Assembly (NCBI GenBank): GCA_045579745.1
Contig: JAZNMQ010000024.1
Span: 16,443-80,442, forward strand
Reading direction: 5' to 3'
DNA from: Flemingiibacterium sp045579745
Lineage (GTDB): Bacteria > Bacillota > Clostridia > Oscillospirales > CAG-272
Length of the DNA: 64,000 bases
Below are positions 40,238 to 48,716 of the stretch, piece by piece. Within the stretch, counting starts at the first letter, position 1, and each line of letters opens with the position of its first letter. The translations under genes and the position numbers were made by a program. Under the pieces are notes generated by a model, which did no database searches, was not told the DNA's origin, and saw only the letters and a list, made by a program, of their open reading frames with translations.

Positions 40238-40258
40238 GTTTTATACCCAGTATAAAAC
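40238..40258 (+). promoter_or_regulatory. palindromic operator over the glycerate kinase transcription start
   Basis: GTTTTATAC-CCA-GTATAAAAC: perfect 9-bp arms with a 3-nt centre, starting 2 nt after the -10 box and ending just before GGAGG (40259-40263). The position suits a repressor. The regulator is not in the window. Confidence 0.7.
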
Positions 40259-40268
40259 GGAGGCACAA

Positions 40269-41408
40269 ATGAAAGCTATAATTGCAATAGATTCATTCAA
40301 AGGAAGTCTTTCCTCAATCGACGCAGGAAATGCTGTAGCAAACGGTATTCGCCGCGTTTATCCCGATGCCGTGGCAACGGTTCTGCCGATTGCAGACGGC
40401 GGCGAGGGAACGGTTGAAGCACTTGCCGCAGGTCTTGGCGGCAAACTGCAATCGGTAGAGGTATCCGATCCTCTTGGTCGAACGATAAAATGCGAATACT
40501 GCATAGCCGACAAGCTTGCAGTTATCGAAATGGCTGCCGCCTCAGGCTTGCCGCTGCTTGCCCCAAACGAGCGAAATCCGCTTGAAACAACAACGTACGG
40601 AGTTGGGCAGATGATAGCCGACGCAATTGCGAACGGCTGCCGTGATTTTGTCATCGGAATTGGAGGAAGCGCAACCAACGACGGCGGCTGCGGCATGCTC
40701 GCGGCTCTCGGATTCGGACTGTATGACGAATCGGGAAATATGATCGAGCTCGGAGCAAAAGGGCTTCAGAAGCTTGCGAGAATTGATGAAACAACCGCTC
40801 TCCCACAGCTTCGCGATTGTCGATTCAGAGTAGCCTGCGACGTAAAAAATCCGCTCTGCGGTGGGAGCGGATGCAGTGCGGTATTCGGCCCACAAAAGGG
40901 TGCAACCCCCAAAATGGTCGAAGATATGGATTTATGGCTCAGCCGATTTGCGGATCTCACAAAGCAAAATCATCCCTCGTCTGACGCCTCTTTCCCGGGA
41001 TGCGGAGCGGCAGGCGGACTTGGCTTCGCGCTTCGTGAATACCTCGGCGGAGAGCTGATCTCGGGAGTCAGCCTTGTGCTCGATGTTATAGGTCTTGATA
41101 AGCTTGCACCCGATGTCGACATATTGATTACCGGCGAGGGGCGCATGGACGCTCAGACAGCTATGGGAAAAGCTCCATCGGGAGTGGCGGCAATTGCAAA
41201 GGCATACGCAAAGCCCTGCATAGCATTTGCAGGAAGCGTCACCGATGACGTGGGAGCTTGCAACAGCGTCGGAATAGATGCCGTGTTCCCAATCAGGCGC
41301 AACATTTGTACGCTTGAGGAGGCAATGGAGCCCGCTCGCGCAAGTCGTGAGCTCTCAGATACTGCAGAGCAGGTCTTCCGTCTTATCAGGTTCTGCGGTC
41401 AAATTTAG
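40269..41408 (+). CDS. glxK: glycerate kinase (GlxK/GarK family)
   Basis: Phosphorylates D-glycerate, probably to 2-phosphoglycerate in this family. 379 residues, the family length: KAIIAIDSFKGSLSSIDAGNAVA, LPIADGGEGTVEAL, FVIGIGGSATNDGGCGMLAALGF, VACDVKNPLCG, FGPQKGAT and DILITGEGRMDAQTAMGKAP. The ATG at 40269 has GGAGG upstream and the family start MKAIIAIDSFKGS; reading from further upstream would only translate the promoter region. It overlaps the convergent zinc-ribbon gene by 23 bp. It has its own promoter and palindromic operator. Confidence 0.95.
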   Translation: MKAIIAIDSFKGSLSSIDAGNAVANGIRRVYPDAVATVLPIADGGEGTVEALAAGLGGKLQSVEVSDPLGRTIKCEYCIADKLAVIEMAAASGLPLLAPNERNPLETTTYGVGQMIADAIANGCRDFVIGIGGSATNDGGCGMLAALGFGLYDESGNMIELGAKGLQKLARIDETTALPQLRDCRFRVACDVKNPLCGGSGCSAVFGPQKGATPKMVEDMDLWLSRFADLTKQNHPSSDASFPGCGAAGGLGFALREYLGGELISGVSLVLDVIGLDKLAPDVDILITGEGRMDAQTAMGKAPSGVAAIAKAYAKPCIAFAGSVTDDVGACNSVGIDAVFPIRRNICTLEEAMEPARASRELSDTAEQVFRLIRFCGQI

Positions 41409-41781
41409 TTTTGCAAACCGGACAGGTGATGGTTATCTCGCCTCTGCCCTTTGGAACGCGAAGATTGTTCTTGCACTTCGGGCAGGCAAAATAACGGTGG
41501 GTCTTTATATCGCGTAATTTGTTGTACTGAAGCTTGAGCCATTTTTTAGCAGGCTGAATGACGGTCTTGAACTTCTTGTTCTCCATCGCGCGTGCAGAGA
41601 TATTTCTTGACATCATGCGATACAACTCAAGAATAATAAGCAGATACGACGGTATCATCAAAAACCAGATATCAAAAAGCGACGATGCAAATGACATCAC
41701 TAAGGATACGACAACAATCGCATATCCGAGCGAATCTATTCCGTACCGTCCCCACATAAATTTCATAAATTTTTCTCTCAT
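41386..41781 (-). CDS. small membrane protein with C-terminal zinc ribbon
   Basis: 131 residues. Two membrane helices (about 16-50, LGYAIVVVSLVMSFASSLFDIWFLMIPSYLLIILE in two runs) are followed by a basic linker and a C-terminal zinc ribbon, CPKC...CPVC, near residues 105-127. Function is not known; such proteins are found in many Clostridia. The ATG at 41781 is chosen because GAGGGG sits 10 nt upstream and overlaps the GTG at 41799. Own promoter; 3' overlap of 23 bp with glxK. Confidence 0.75.
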   Translation of the reverse strand: MREKFMKFMWGRYGIDSLGYAIVVVSLVMSFASSLFDIWFLMIPSYLLIILELYRMMSRNISARAMENKKFKTVIQPAKKWLKLQYNKLRDIKTHRYFACPKCKNNLRVPKGRGEITITCPVCKTKFDRRT

Positions 41782-41822
41782 AAAATTCAATCCCCTCACT
41801 TTTTTACAGTGTATTATAATGA

Positions 41823-41851
41823 ATTATAACCCAAAGAATATTACTGTTCAA
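41823..41851 (-). promoter_or_regulatory. promoter of the zinc-ribbon gene
   Basis: Minus strand: TTGAAC (41851-41846), 17 nt, TATAAT (41828-41823). Confidence 0.75.
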
Positions 41852-41900
41852 TCATAAAAATTTGCCAAACCGTAAATTTTTAATAAAAATGGTAAAACCA

Positions 41901-41929
41901 TTGCAAAATCAATTTGAATGAGCTATAAT
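41901..41929 (+). promoter_or_regulatory. promoter of the Mrp gene
   Basis: TTGCAA (41901-41906), 17 nt, TATAAT (41924-41929); about 30 nt of leader to the ATG at 41967, with AAAGGAG 9 nt before it. Confidence 0.8.
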
Positions 41930-41966
41930 ATATTAGTATGAATCTTTTTGAAAGGAGTTTTACATT

Positions 41967-42824
41967 ATGATTTACGATGATACAAAAGAAAAGCCCGAAG
42001 CATCTTGTACTCACGACTGCTCGACTTGTTCGGCAAACTGCGGCTCGCGCGAGAAAAAAAGCCTCTTAGAAGAACCGCATAAGCTTTCAAAAATCAAGAA
42101 AGTGATCGGCATCGTCAGCGGAAAGGGCGGAGTTGGCAAGTCTATTGTAACCTCTATGATGTCGGTTTTGATGAATCGCCGCGGTTACAATTCGGCTATA
42201 CTTGACGCAGATATCACCGGTCCATCCATTCCTAAGGCGTTTGGCGTAAAAGGTGAGGTCCTCGGCGACGGGGAGGGTGGAATTCTTCCGCTTTCATCCA
42301 AAACCGGTATCAAAATGATGAGCGTCAACCTGCTTCTTGAGGATGAAACAACACCTGTTGTCTGGAGAGGTCCTGTTATTGCAGGAACAGTAAAGCAGTT
42401 CTGGACTGATGTAGTCTGGAATGAGGTTGACTTCATGTTTGTCGATATGCCTCCCGGAACGGGCGATGTTCCGCTTACTGTATTCCAGTCAATTCCGCTT
42501 GACGGCATTATTATTGTTACAAGCCCTCAGGAGCTTGTTTCGATGATTGTTTCCAAGGCGGCAAATATGGCAACGATGATGAATATTCCGGTTCTCGGAA
42601 TTGTTGAAAACATGTCCTACTTCAAGTGCCCCGATTGCCAAAAGGAGTACAAGATTTATGGAGAGAGCCATATTTCCGAGGTTGCAGACAAATTCGGTTA
42701 CGATGTGCTTGCAAAGATGCCTATCGACCCGAAGCTTGCCGCACTCTGCGACAAGGGTATGCTCGAGCTGATGGAAAACGATTATCTCGATAAGGTTGCA
42801 GACAAGCTCGAAACTCTTCTTTGA
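41967..42824 (+). CDS. Mrp/NBP35-family Fe-S cluster carrier ATPase
   Basis: P-loop ATPase that carries or assembles [4Fe-4S] clusters. 285 residues. The N terminus has C14-x3-C18-x2-C21-x3-C25, the NBP35-type extra cluster. The deviant Walker A is SGKGGVGKS (about 50-58), then DADITGPSIPKAFG, DMPPGTGDVPLTVFQ and the C-terminal CPDC pair in YFKCPDCQKEY that bridges a cluster in the dimer. Plain bacterial Mrp lacks the N-terminal four-cysteine segment. Monocistronic: own promoter and a strong terminator. Confidence 0.93.
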   Translation: MIYDDTKEKPEASCTHDCSTCSANCGSREKKSLLEEPHKLSKIKKVIGIVSGKGGVGKSIVTSMMSVLMNRRGYNSAILDADITGPSIPKAFGVKGEVLGDGEGGILPLSSKTGIKMMSVNLLLEDETTPVVWRGPVIAGTVKQFWTDVVWNEVDFMFVDMPPGTGDVPLTVFQSIPLDGIIIVTSPQELVSMIVSKAANMATMMNIPVLGIVENMSYFKCPDCQKEYKIYGESHISEVADKFGYDVLAKMPIDPKLAALCDKGMLELMENDYLDKVADKLETLL

Positions 42825-42837
42825 TTAAATTTCATAA

Positions 42838-42877
42838 AAATTTCCTCTGTGCTTTATTTGCCACAGAGGAAATTTTA
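42838..42877. terminator. bidirectional terminator between the Mrp and FMN-reductase genes
   Basis: AAAATTTCCTCTGTG (42838-42852) pairs perfectly with CACAGAGGAAATTTT (42863-42877), with A/T runs at both ends. Confidence 0.88.
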
Positions 42878-42914
42878 ATTTACACCAACCGGCATCCGTT
42901 GCCTGACAGCGCTT

Positions 42915-43532
42915 TTATCTTATAAAATTGGTTCTCTGGCGCTTTTCGCGCGTTGGATATTCGACGCCCGATTTTTCGGCTGCTTTGATAGATTTCAGCA
43001 TCCAAGCCATGTTATCGGCAAGAACCCGCATCGTTTGAAGCCCTTCCAAATCCATTCTCACCTCATCGGGAGTATTGCCATGCACGGAATTCCAATACTG
43101 AGATGTAACGACCGGCATATTGCTCATTTCAAAGAACTTGCAAAGCGATTCATATGCCGAGGACGCGCCGCCTCTGCGGCAGCTCACGACCGCCGATGCA
43201 GGCTTGCCTTGAAGCAAAGCTGAGCCGCTGTAAAACAGACGCCCAAGGAAGCTTGTTACCTGACCTGATGGGCCTGCATAATGAACGGGGCTTCCGACGA
43301 TTATTCCATCGCAGGCTTCCATTTTTTCCTCTGCTAAGGTAACGATGTCCGAAAAAGCACATCTGTTGTTTTTGCAGCCGCCACATGCCATGCAGCTTCG
43401 TATTGGCTCAGCTCCAAGCCACAATATTTCAGCTTCAACACCGTTTTTCTCAAGCTGTGATGCCACCTCGGATAGTGCTGTATATGTGCAGCCTTGCTCG
43501 TGAGGGCTGCCGTTGATAAGTAATACCTTCAT
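42915..43532 (-). CDS. NAD(P)H-dependent FMN reductase-like flavodoxin-fold protein
   Basis: 205 residues, flavodoxin fold of the iron-sulfur flavoprotein/NADPH-FMN reductase group. FMN-binding loop KVLLINGSPHEQGCTYTAL, then SCMACGGCKNNRCAFSD, a cysteine motif resembling the cluster-binding CxxCxxC of Isf-type flavoproteins, and GIIVGSPVHYAGPSGQVTSFL for the flavin ring. The ATG at 43532 is 7 nt after AAGGAGA; the earlier ATG at 43538 is too close. Electron partners unknown. It has its own promoter, divergent from glk. Confidence 0.85.
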   Translation of the reverse strand: MKVLLINGSPHEQGCTYTALSEVASQLEKNGVEAEILWLGAEPIRSCMACGGCKNNRCAFSDIVTLAEEKMEACDGIIVGSPVHYAGPSGQVTSFLGRLFYSGSALLQGKPASAVVSCRRGGASSAYESLCKFFEMSNMPVVTSQYWNSVHGNTPDEVRMDLEGLQTMRVLADNMAWMLKSIKAAEKSGVEYPTREKRQRTNFIR

Positions 43533-43576
43533 AACCATTCTCCTTAATATCGCTGCATCATTTGGATGCTGTTATC

Positions 43577-43605
43577 AGTTTACTCTAAAGGCATAGCTTT
43601 GTCAA
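43577..43605 (-). promoter_or_regulatory. promoter of the FMN-reductase gene
   Basis: Minus strand: TTGACA (43605-43600), 17 nt, TAAACT (43582-43577). Confidence 0.65.
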
Positions 43606-43648
43606 TATATTTAACGGACAATGAAGTGTAAAACTTTTAGTATATGCC

Positions 43649-43677
43649 TTGACATAAAGAGGAAAATACTTTATAAT
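43649..43677 (+). promoter_or_regulatory. consensus sigma-A promoter of the glucokinase gene
   Basis: TTGACA (43649-43654), 17 nt, TATAAT (43672-43677): a perfect match, implying strong constitutive expression. Confidence 0.88.
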
Positions 43678-43713
43678 AATAATGTAAAAATCTATTTTTT
43701 GAGAGGTATTGCC

Positions 43714-44673
43714 ATGTACTATATAGGTGTTGACCTTGGCGGAACCAATATCGCCATCGGAATTGTTGATTCAGATTATAAGATTATCGTTAAGGGCAGC
43801 GTTCCTACGCTTTCAGAGCGCGATCCCAAGGAAATCGTTAAGGATATGGGCGCACTTTGCGAAAAGTTAGTTAAGGATGCAGGCCTTACATTTGATGATA
43901 TCGAGTATGTAGGTATTGCGGCTCCGGGCTCTATCGACCACGAAAACGGCGTTGTTCTCTATTCCAACAACATCCGTCTTTCCAATTTCCCGATTGCTGA
44001 AATTCTTAAAAGCTACATACCCGTAAAGACTATCTATGTTGAAAACGATGCTAATGCAGCTGCAAAGGGCGAGGCTGTTGCAGGTGCCGCAAAGGGTGTT
44101 GCTGATGCAGTTATGATCACTCTCGGAACAGGTGTCGGCGGCGGAATCATCATTGACCATAAGGTTTACTCCGGCTTCAACTTTGCTGGCGGAGAGCTCG
44201 GTCATATCGTTATCGAGCATGGCGGACGTCAGTGCACCTGCGGACGCAAGGGATGCTGGGAAGCATACAGCTCCGCTACAGGTCTTATCAATATGACAAA
44301 GGAAAAGCTTGAAGAATGCAAGCTTTCAGGCATTCCCACTATTATGGAGAAGATGGTTGCCGAAGAGGGCAAGGTCAGCGGCAAGACCGCGTTCGCCGCA
44401 ATGAAGCAGGGCGACGGTCCCGCAAAGGAAGTAGTTGATATGTACATCTCTTACCTTGGATGCGGACTTGCAAACATCGTTAACATCTTCCAGCCCGAGA
44501 TTCTCGTAATCGGCGGCGGCGTTTGCAACGAAAAGAATTACCTCACTGACCCGCTTAAGGTTATTCTCGAAAGAGATTCCTACGGTAATCAGGCATTCCC
44601 TGCAACCACTCTCAAGATAGCTGAGCTCGGCAACGATGCAGGCATCATCGGAGCTGCGGTTCTCGGACTCTGA
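43714..44673 (+). CDS. glk: ROK-family glucokinase
   Basis: Phosphorylates glucose at C6. 319 residues. ROK landmarks: YYIGVDLGGTNIAIGIVD (phosphate 1), VENDANAAAKGEAVAGAAKG, ITLGTGVGGGIIIDHKVYSG, GELGHIVIEHGG with the zinc motif CTCGRKGCWEAYSSATGL, and PEILVIGGGVCNE. The ATG at 43714 follows GAGAGG by 7 nt; upstream in-frame codons lie before the promoter. Expected to feed glucose from GH13 action into glucose 6-phosphate, and so into glycogen metabolism encoded further right. Confidence 0.94.
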   Translation: MYYIGVDLGGTNIAIGIVDSDYKIIVKGSVPTLSERDPKEIVKDMGALCEKLVKDAGLTFDDIEYVGIAAPGSIDHENGVVLYSNNIRLSNFPIAEILKSYIPVKTIYVENDANAAAKGEAVAGAAKGVADAVMITLGTGVGGGIIIDHKVYSGFNFAGGELGHIVIEHGGRQCTCGRKGCWEAYSSATGLINMTKEKLEECKLSGIPTIMEKMVAEEGKVSGKTAFAAMKQGDGPAKEVVDMYISYLGCGLANIVNIFQPEILVIGGGVCNEKNYLTDPLKVILERDSYGNQAFPATTLKIAELGNDAGIIGAAVLGL

Positions 44674-44694
44674 TATAAGGTAGCTTGAATTTGT

Positions 44695-44737
44695 CGGACG
44701 GTCGGAGATTGCACCCGATGTTATCTCTGTCCGTCCG
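44695..44737 (+). other. long hairpin between glk and the deacylase gene
   Basis: CGGACGG...GGAGAT (44695-44709) pairs with ATCTCT...CCGTCCG (44723-44737): 14 of 15 positions pair (one U-U mismatch, one G-U). The following AAATGTTGTTT is only weakly U-rich, so it may be an inefficient terminator or attenuator. Confidence 0.55.
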
Positions 44738-44755
44738 AAATGTTGTTTATATAGT

Positions 44756-45310
44756 ATGCTGAACATTGATAAAACCTTGTATTCCACGCGCCCGAACGAC
44801 AGTCGGCAAGCTAAAGAGCTTAGAGTATACGAGCTTCTTGAAGCTCTTGATATTCAATATCATAGAGTCGACCATGATGAAGCCGCAACGATTGATGAAT
44901 GCCTCGAGATCGAATCGGTTCTCGGCACGAAAATATGCAAAAATTTATTTCTCTGCAATCAGCAGAAAACTAAATTCTATTTGCTAATGATGCCGGGGGA
45001 CAAGCATTTCTCGACTAAGGAGTTTTCAAAGAAGATCGGCTCGTCGCGCCTTTCCTTCGCACCGCCTGAATTTATGGAGCGATATCTGAACCTGACACCG
45101 GGCTCGGTCAGCTTTCTCGGACTTATGAACGACTGCGACAACAATGTTACGCTTGTCATCGACAAGGATGTGACTGCCGATGAGTCAATAGGATGCCATC
45201 CGTGCATCAACACATCAACGCTAAAGCTCAAAACTTCCGACATTCTCAAGCATATTCTTCCGACAATTCACCATGAACCGATTTTTGTAGAGCTAAACGG
45301 AGAAATATAA
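44756..45310 (+). CDS. YbaK/ProX-type aminoacyl-tRNA deacylase
   Basis: 184 residues, matching the ProX group of prolyl-tRNA editing domains, which hydrolyse mischarged Ala- or Cys-tRNA(Pro). Seen: VYELLEALDIQYHRVDHDEAATIDEC, KNLFLCNQQKTKFYLLMMPGDK, RLSFAPPEFMERYLNLTPGSVSFLGLMND, DKDVTADESIGCHPCINTSTLKL, of which the GCHP-N-type motif is the active-site region. No ribosome site is visible close to the ATG. Its stop shares one base with the next ATG (TAATG), so translation of the two is coupled. Confidence 0.85.
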   Translation: MLNIDKTLYSTRPNDSRQAKELRVYELLEALDIQYHRVDHDEAATIDECLEIESVLGTKICKNLFLCNQQKTKFYLLMMPGDKHFSTKEFSKKIGSSRLSFAPPEFMERYLNLTPGSVSFLGLMNDCDNNVTLVIDKDVTADESIGCHPCINTSTLKLKTSDILKHILPTIHHEPIFVELNGEI

Positions 45311-46611
45311 TGGTAACAATCAAAGATGTCGAGCCCGCATCCCTTGCTCAAACGCACGGTATACGCGCAGGCGATATTCTCCTTTCAATAAATAATCACG
45401 AAATTCGCGATGTGCTCGATTATCAATTTCGTCTTTGCGAAAAAAAGGTCGTGCTGAAGCTTCATCGCGGCGCTGAGCTTTTGGAAATCACAATCAAAAA
45501 AAGCGAATACAGCGATATCGGGCTGATGTTTGAAACCTATCTGATGGACAAAAAGCATTCCTGCAAAAATAAATGCGTTTTTTGCTTTATTGACCAGCTT
45601 CCGCGCGGAATGCGTGATACACTTTATTTCAAGGACGACGATTCGCGCCTTTCTTTCCTGATGGGCAACTACATCACGCTGACCAATCTGAATGATGAGG
45701 ACGTCAAGCGCATTATCGAGATGAAAATGTCGCCTATCAACATTTCCGTTCACACAACCAATCCCGAGCTCAGAGTCAGAATGATGAACAACAAGCGTGC
45801 CGGAGATGTGCTTGACTATATGCGCCAATTTGCTGACGCGGGAATAAAGCTTAATTGTCAGATAGTCCTTTGCAAAGGACTGAACGACGGAGCCGAGCTT
45901 GAGCGTACAATGCGGGATCTCACCGGGCTTGCACCGAATCTACTCGGAGTTTCTATAGTACCTGCAGGTCTTACCGCACACCGTGAGGGGCTGTATCCTC
46001 TTGAGCCTCACACGCCGGAGGAAACCGCTTCGATCATCGACAAGGTCGATAGCTTTGCAAAAGAATGCCTTACGAAATTCGGTTCAAGATTGTTTTTCTG
46101 CTCGGACGAAATGTATCTCCGATGCAAGAGAGAGCTTCCCGATGAAGAATACTATGAGGGCTATCCACAGCTTGAAAACGGCGTCGGAATGATTCGCTCA
46201 ATGGAAACCGAATTTTGCGACGAGCTTTCATACCTTGATGAATACGATTTGACTAAGAAACGCAATATTTCGATAGCTACAGGATATGCAGCGTATGATT
46301 TCATATGCGAATTATCATCAAAGCTAATGCGCCTCATTCCAACCCTCAAAATCACCGTTTATCGCATTCGAAATGACTATTTCGGGCATAATATCACCGT
46401 CGCAGGGCTTATAACGGCACGCGACATAATTGCTCAGCTTGAGGGGAAGCCGCTCGGTGAGCGACTTTTGATCCCATCTGTCATGCTTCGAGCTGAGGGC
46501 GACATGTTTCTTGACAGCGTCAGCGTCGCTGAGCTTTCCGAAAAGCTCGAAGTACCGCTGATTCCAACCGATTCAACCGGAACAGATTTTGTGTCAAAGG
46601 TTTTATATTGA
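45310..46611 (+). CDS. DUF512 radical-SAM-like protein with N-terminal PDZ
   Basis: 433 residues. The N-terminal 70 residues form a PDZ-like domain (VEPASLAQTHGIRAGDILLSINNHEI). A cysteine motif CKNKCVFCFIDQLPRGMRDTLYFKDDDSRLSFL follows (C-x3-C-x2-C, radical-SAM-type), then a TIM-barrel-like stretch (SPINISVHTTNPELRVRMM) and the C-terminal DUF512 domain (SIATGYAAYDF, ITVYRIRNDYFGHNITVAGL). It is commonly found beside der in Firmicutes. Its reaction is unknown. The N terminus overlaps the previous stop by one base. Confidence 0.88.
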   Translation: MVTIKDVEPASLAQTHGIRAGDILLSINNHEIRDVLDYQFRLCEKKVVLKLHRGAELLEITIKKSEYSDIGLMFETYLMDKKHSCKNKCVFCFIDQLPRGMRDTLYFKDDDSRLSFLMGNYITLTNLNDEDVKRIIEMKMSPINISVHTTNPELRVRMMNNKRAGDVLDYMRQFADAGIKLNCQIVLCKGLNDGAELERTMRDLTGLAPNLLGVSIVPAGLTAHREGLYPLEPHTPEETASIIDKVDSFAKECLTKFGSRLFFCSDEMYLRCKRELPDEEYYEGYPQLENGVGMIRSMETEFCDELSYLDEYDLTKKRNISIATGYAAYDFICELSSKLMRLIPTLKITVYRIRNDYFGHNITVAGLITARDIIAQLEGKPLGERLLIPSVMLRAEGDMFLDSVSVAELSEKLEVPLIPTDSTGTDFVSKVLY

Positions 46612-46612
46612 T

Positions 46613-47326
46613 ATGAAAAAACATTTTTCTTTTATATGCGCTGTATTGATATTTACACTTGTTCTCATAACGGCTTCGGGATGTTTTAAAACTCTCCCCA
46701 TTGCCGATTACAACTGCTCTGCTGCACAGTATCTTGATGAAACTGACCAGCGGCTGCTTCGAGTATATTATCCGGTCATCCATGGCTCCGGCGTTGGCGA
46801 TGGAGTAAATGAAGCTCTGAAAGCCGCCGCGCTCTTGTATATGGAAGATTACCTCGCAGCCAATCAGCACGAGGGCTATTATGCCTATGAAATCGGAACT
46901 GTTACACCCACTTTGCAGCTTCCTGAGCTTGCAAGCTTTTTATGTGTGGGTAGTTATTCCGTGGAAGGCTCCCTCACCGCCTCGAGTGTCGTTTACACAA
47001 TAAACATCGACCCTCAAAGCGGAGAGATCCTTGATTATGATGAGCTTGTCGCGGATTATGATATACTGAAAAATAACTTCACATCCGAAAAATTCGAGCA
47101 GGTCGGCGGTCTTAACGATCTTCTTGAACAAATAAGCTGCTCCGATATTATCGCTAATTGCGATGATCGTCCGCCGCTCTATTTTATAGCGGATGAAAAT
47201 GATGTTCTTCTTGCATTCTCCTTTGAGCTGACACATAAACTCGGTGGTCATGCGGAATTTGCAATAGACACAGACAAAATCAAAAAGGCTCTCAGCGAAA
47301 GACTGACAGCTATCATATACGAATAA
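46613..47326 (+). CDS. putative lipoprotein of unknown function
   Basis: 237 residues. Signal peptide KKHFSFICAVLIFTLVLI and lipobox TASGC make it a likely lipoprotein. The rest is an alpha/beta domain with YYPVIHGSGVGDGVNEALKAAALLYMEDYL and YTINIDPQSGEILDYDELVADYDILK, whose layout is reminiscent of DUF4163/DUF3298 (RsiV-like) extracytoplasmic domains; I do not recognise it firmly. The ATG at 46613 starts one base after the DUF512 stop, with AAAGG 12 nt upstream, so it is probably translationally coupled. Confidence 0.75.
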   Translation: MKKHFSFICAVLIFTLVLITASGCFKTLPIADYNCSAAQYLDETDQRLLRVYYPVIHGSGVGDGVNEALKAAALLYMEDYLAANQHEGYYAYEIGTVTPTLQLPELASFLCVGSYSVEGSLTASSVVYTINIDPQSGEILDYDELVADYDILKNNFTSEKFEQVGGLNDLLEQISCSDIIANCDDRPPLYFIADENDVLLAFSFELTHKLGGHAEFAIDTDKIKKALSERLTAIIYE

Positions 47327-47384
47327 ACACAAAAACGAAAGGAAGTCTTTGAATGCACTTGCTGCCAAAGACAAAGGGTAAATA

Positions 47385-48716
47385 ATGGCAAAACCTGTTA
47401 TAGCAATCGTAGGTCGCCCTAATGTCGGTAAAAGCACGCTGTTCAACAAAATTGCAGGCGAGCGCATATCGATAGTTGAAGATACACCGGGCGTAACCCG
47501 CGATCGCATCTATTATGAGGTAGAATGGAACGGACGCGCTTTGATACTTGTTGATACGGGCGGTATTGAGCCCAAAACCGACAGCATCATATTGCAGCAA
47601 ATGAAAAATCAGGCTGAAATCGCAGTTGAAACTGCTGATGTTATCGTGTTCATGGTCGATGTCACTACAGGGTTGACCGCGGCTGACCGCGATATTTCAA
47701 CAATGCTCCTGAAAAGCCGAAAGCCTGTCATTCTCGCAGTAAACAAGTGTGACTCTATCGGTGCTCCCCCGATGGCGTTCTACGAATTTTATGAGCTCGG
47801 CTTTGACGGTGAGCCTATTGCGGTATCAAGCATTCACGGCTCCGGAACCGGAGATCTGCTCGACAGAGTGCTTGAGCTCTGCCCTGCCGATGAAGAGCCT
47901 GAGGACGATTCGGATATTATCAAGGTCGCTGTTATCGGAAAGCCAAACGCAGGAAAAAGCTCAATTATCAATAAGATTCTCGGAGAGGAGCGCCTGATCG
48001 TTTCGGATATCCCCGGAACTACACGAGATGCAGTCGATACAAGAATTGAGAATGAATTCGGCAGATATACCTTTATTGATACCGCAGGAATCAGACGTCA
48101 GGCAAAGGTCGAGGACCGTATCGAAAAATTCAGCGTTCTTCGTGCAAAAATGGCTGTGGAGCGCGCAGATGTCTGCGTCATCATGATTGACGCGAATCAG
48201 GGTGTCACCGAGCAGGATGAAAAAATCGCAGGAATTGCTCACGAATCGGGCAAGGCAAGTATCATTGTTATAAACAAATGGGATACCTTGGAAACTGAGG
48301 ACAAAAACACAGTCGAATACGATAAAAAGGTCTACAACGCCCTCGGCTATATGACTTATGCTCCCACGCTCTATGTTTCGGCAAAAACAGGTCAGCGCGT
48401 TGGCAAGCTGTTTGAGCTTATTAACTATGTATACAATCAAAACTGCACTCGTATCTCAACCGGTATGCTCAACGATGTCCTCAACGATGCAACAGCACGC
48501 GTTCAGCCTCCGTCAGATAAGGGCCGCCATTTGAAGATCTACTATATGACTCAGACAGGAATAAAGCCCCCCACATTTGTCGTTTTCTGCAATAATGCAG
48601 AGTTATTTCATTTTTCATATCAGCGTTATATTGAAAATCAGCTTCGCGATATCTTTGGCTTCCGCGGGACCCCAATCAAGTTAATAGTACGTCAAAAAGG
48701 AGATAAAGATCAATGA
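47385..48716 (+). CDS. der: ribosome assembly GTPase Der (EngA)
   Basis: Two tandem GTPase domains needed for 50S maturation. 443 residues. G domain 1: GRPNVGKSTLF, DTGG, NKCDS; G domain 2 from about residue 180: GKPNAGKSSIINKIL, GTTRDAVDT, DTAGIRRQ, NKWDT; a C-terminal KH-like domain follows (GRHLKIYYMTQTGIKPPTFVVFCN). Start ATG after AAAGGGTAATA. Its stop overlaps plsY by ATGA. Confidence 0.97.
   Translation: MAKPVIAIVGRPNVGKSTLFNKIAGERISIVEDTPGVTRDRIYYEVEWNGRALILVDTGGIEPKTDSIILQQMKNQAEIAVETADVIVFMVDVTTGLTAADRDISTMLLKSRKPVILAVNKCDSIGAPPMAFYEFYELGFDGEPIAVSSIHGSGTGDLLDRVLELCPADEEPEDDSDIIKVAVIGKPNAGKSSIINKILGEERLIVSDIPGTTRDAVDTRIENEFGRYTFIDTAGIRRQAKVEDRIEKFSVLRAKMAVERADVCVIMIDANQGVTEQDEKIAGIAHESGKASIIVINKWDTLETEDKNTVEYDKKVYNALGYMTYAPTLYVSAKTGQRVGKLFELINYVYNQNCTRISTGMLNDVLNDATARVQPPSDKGRHLKIYYMTQTGIKPPTFVVFCNNAELFHFSYQRYIENQLRDIFGFRGTPIKLIVRQKGDKDQ

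Noticed and set aside
40062..40268. Longer glycerate kinase with 69 extra N-terminal residues
   Set aside because: The extension would translate both promoters and the operator; the ATG at 40269 has GGAGG and the family N terminus.
41386..41408. 23-bp overlap of glxK and the zinc-ribbon gene as an annotation error
   Set aside because: Both C-termini are intact and each gene has its own start and promoter; the convergent overlap appears real.
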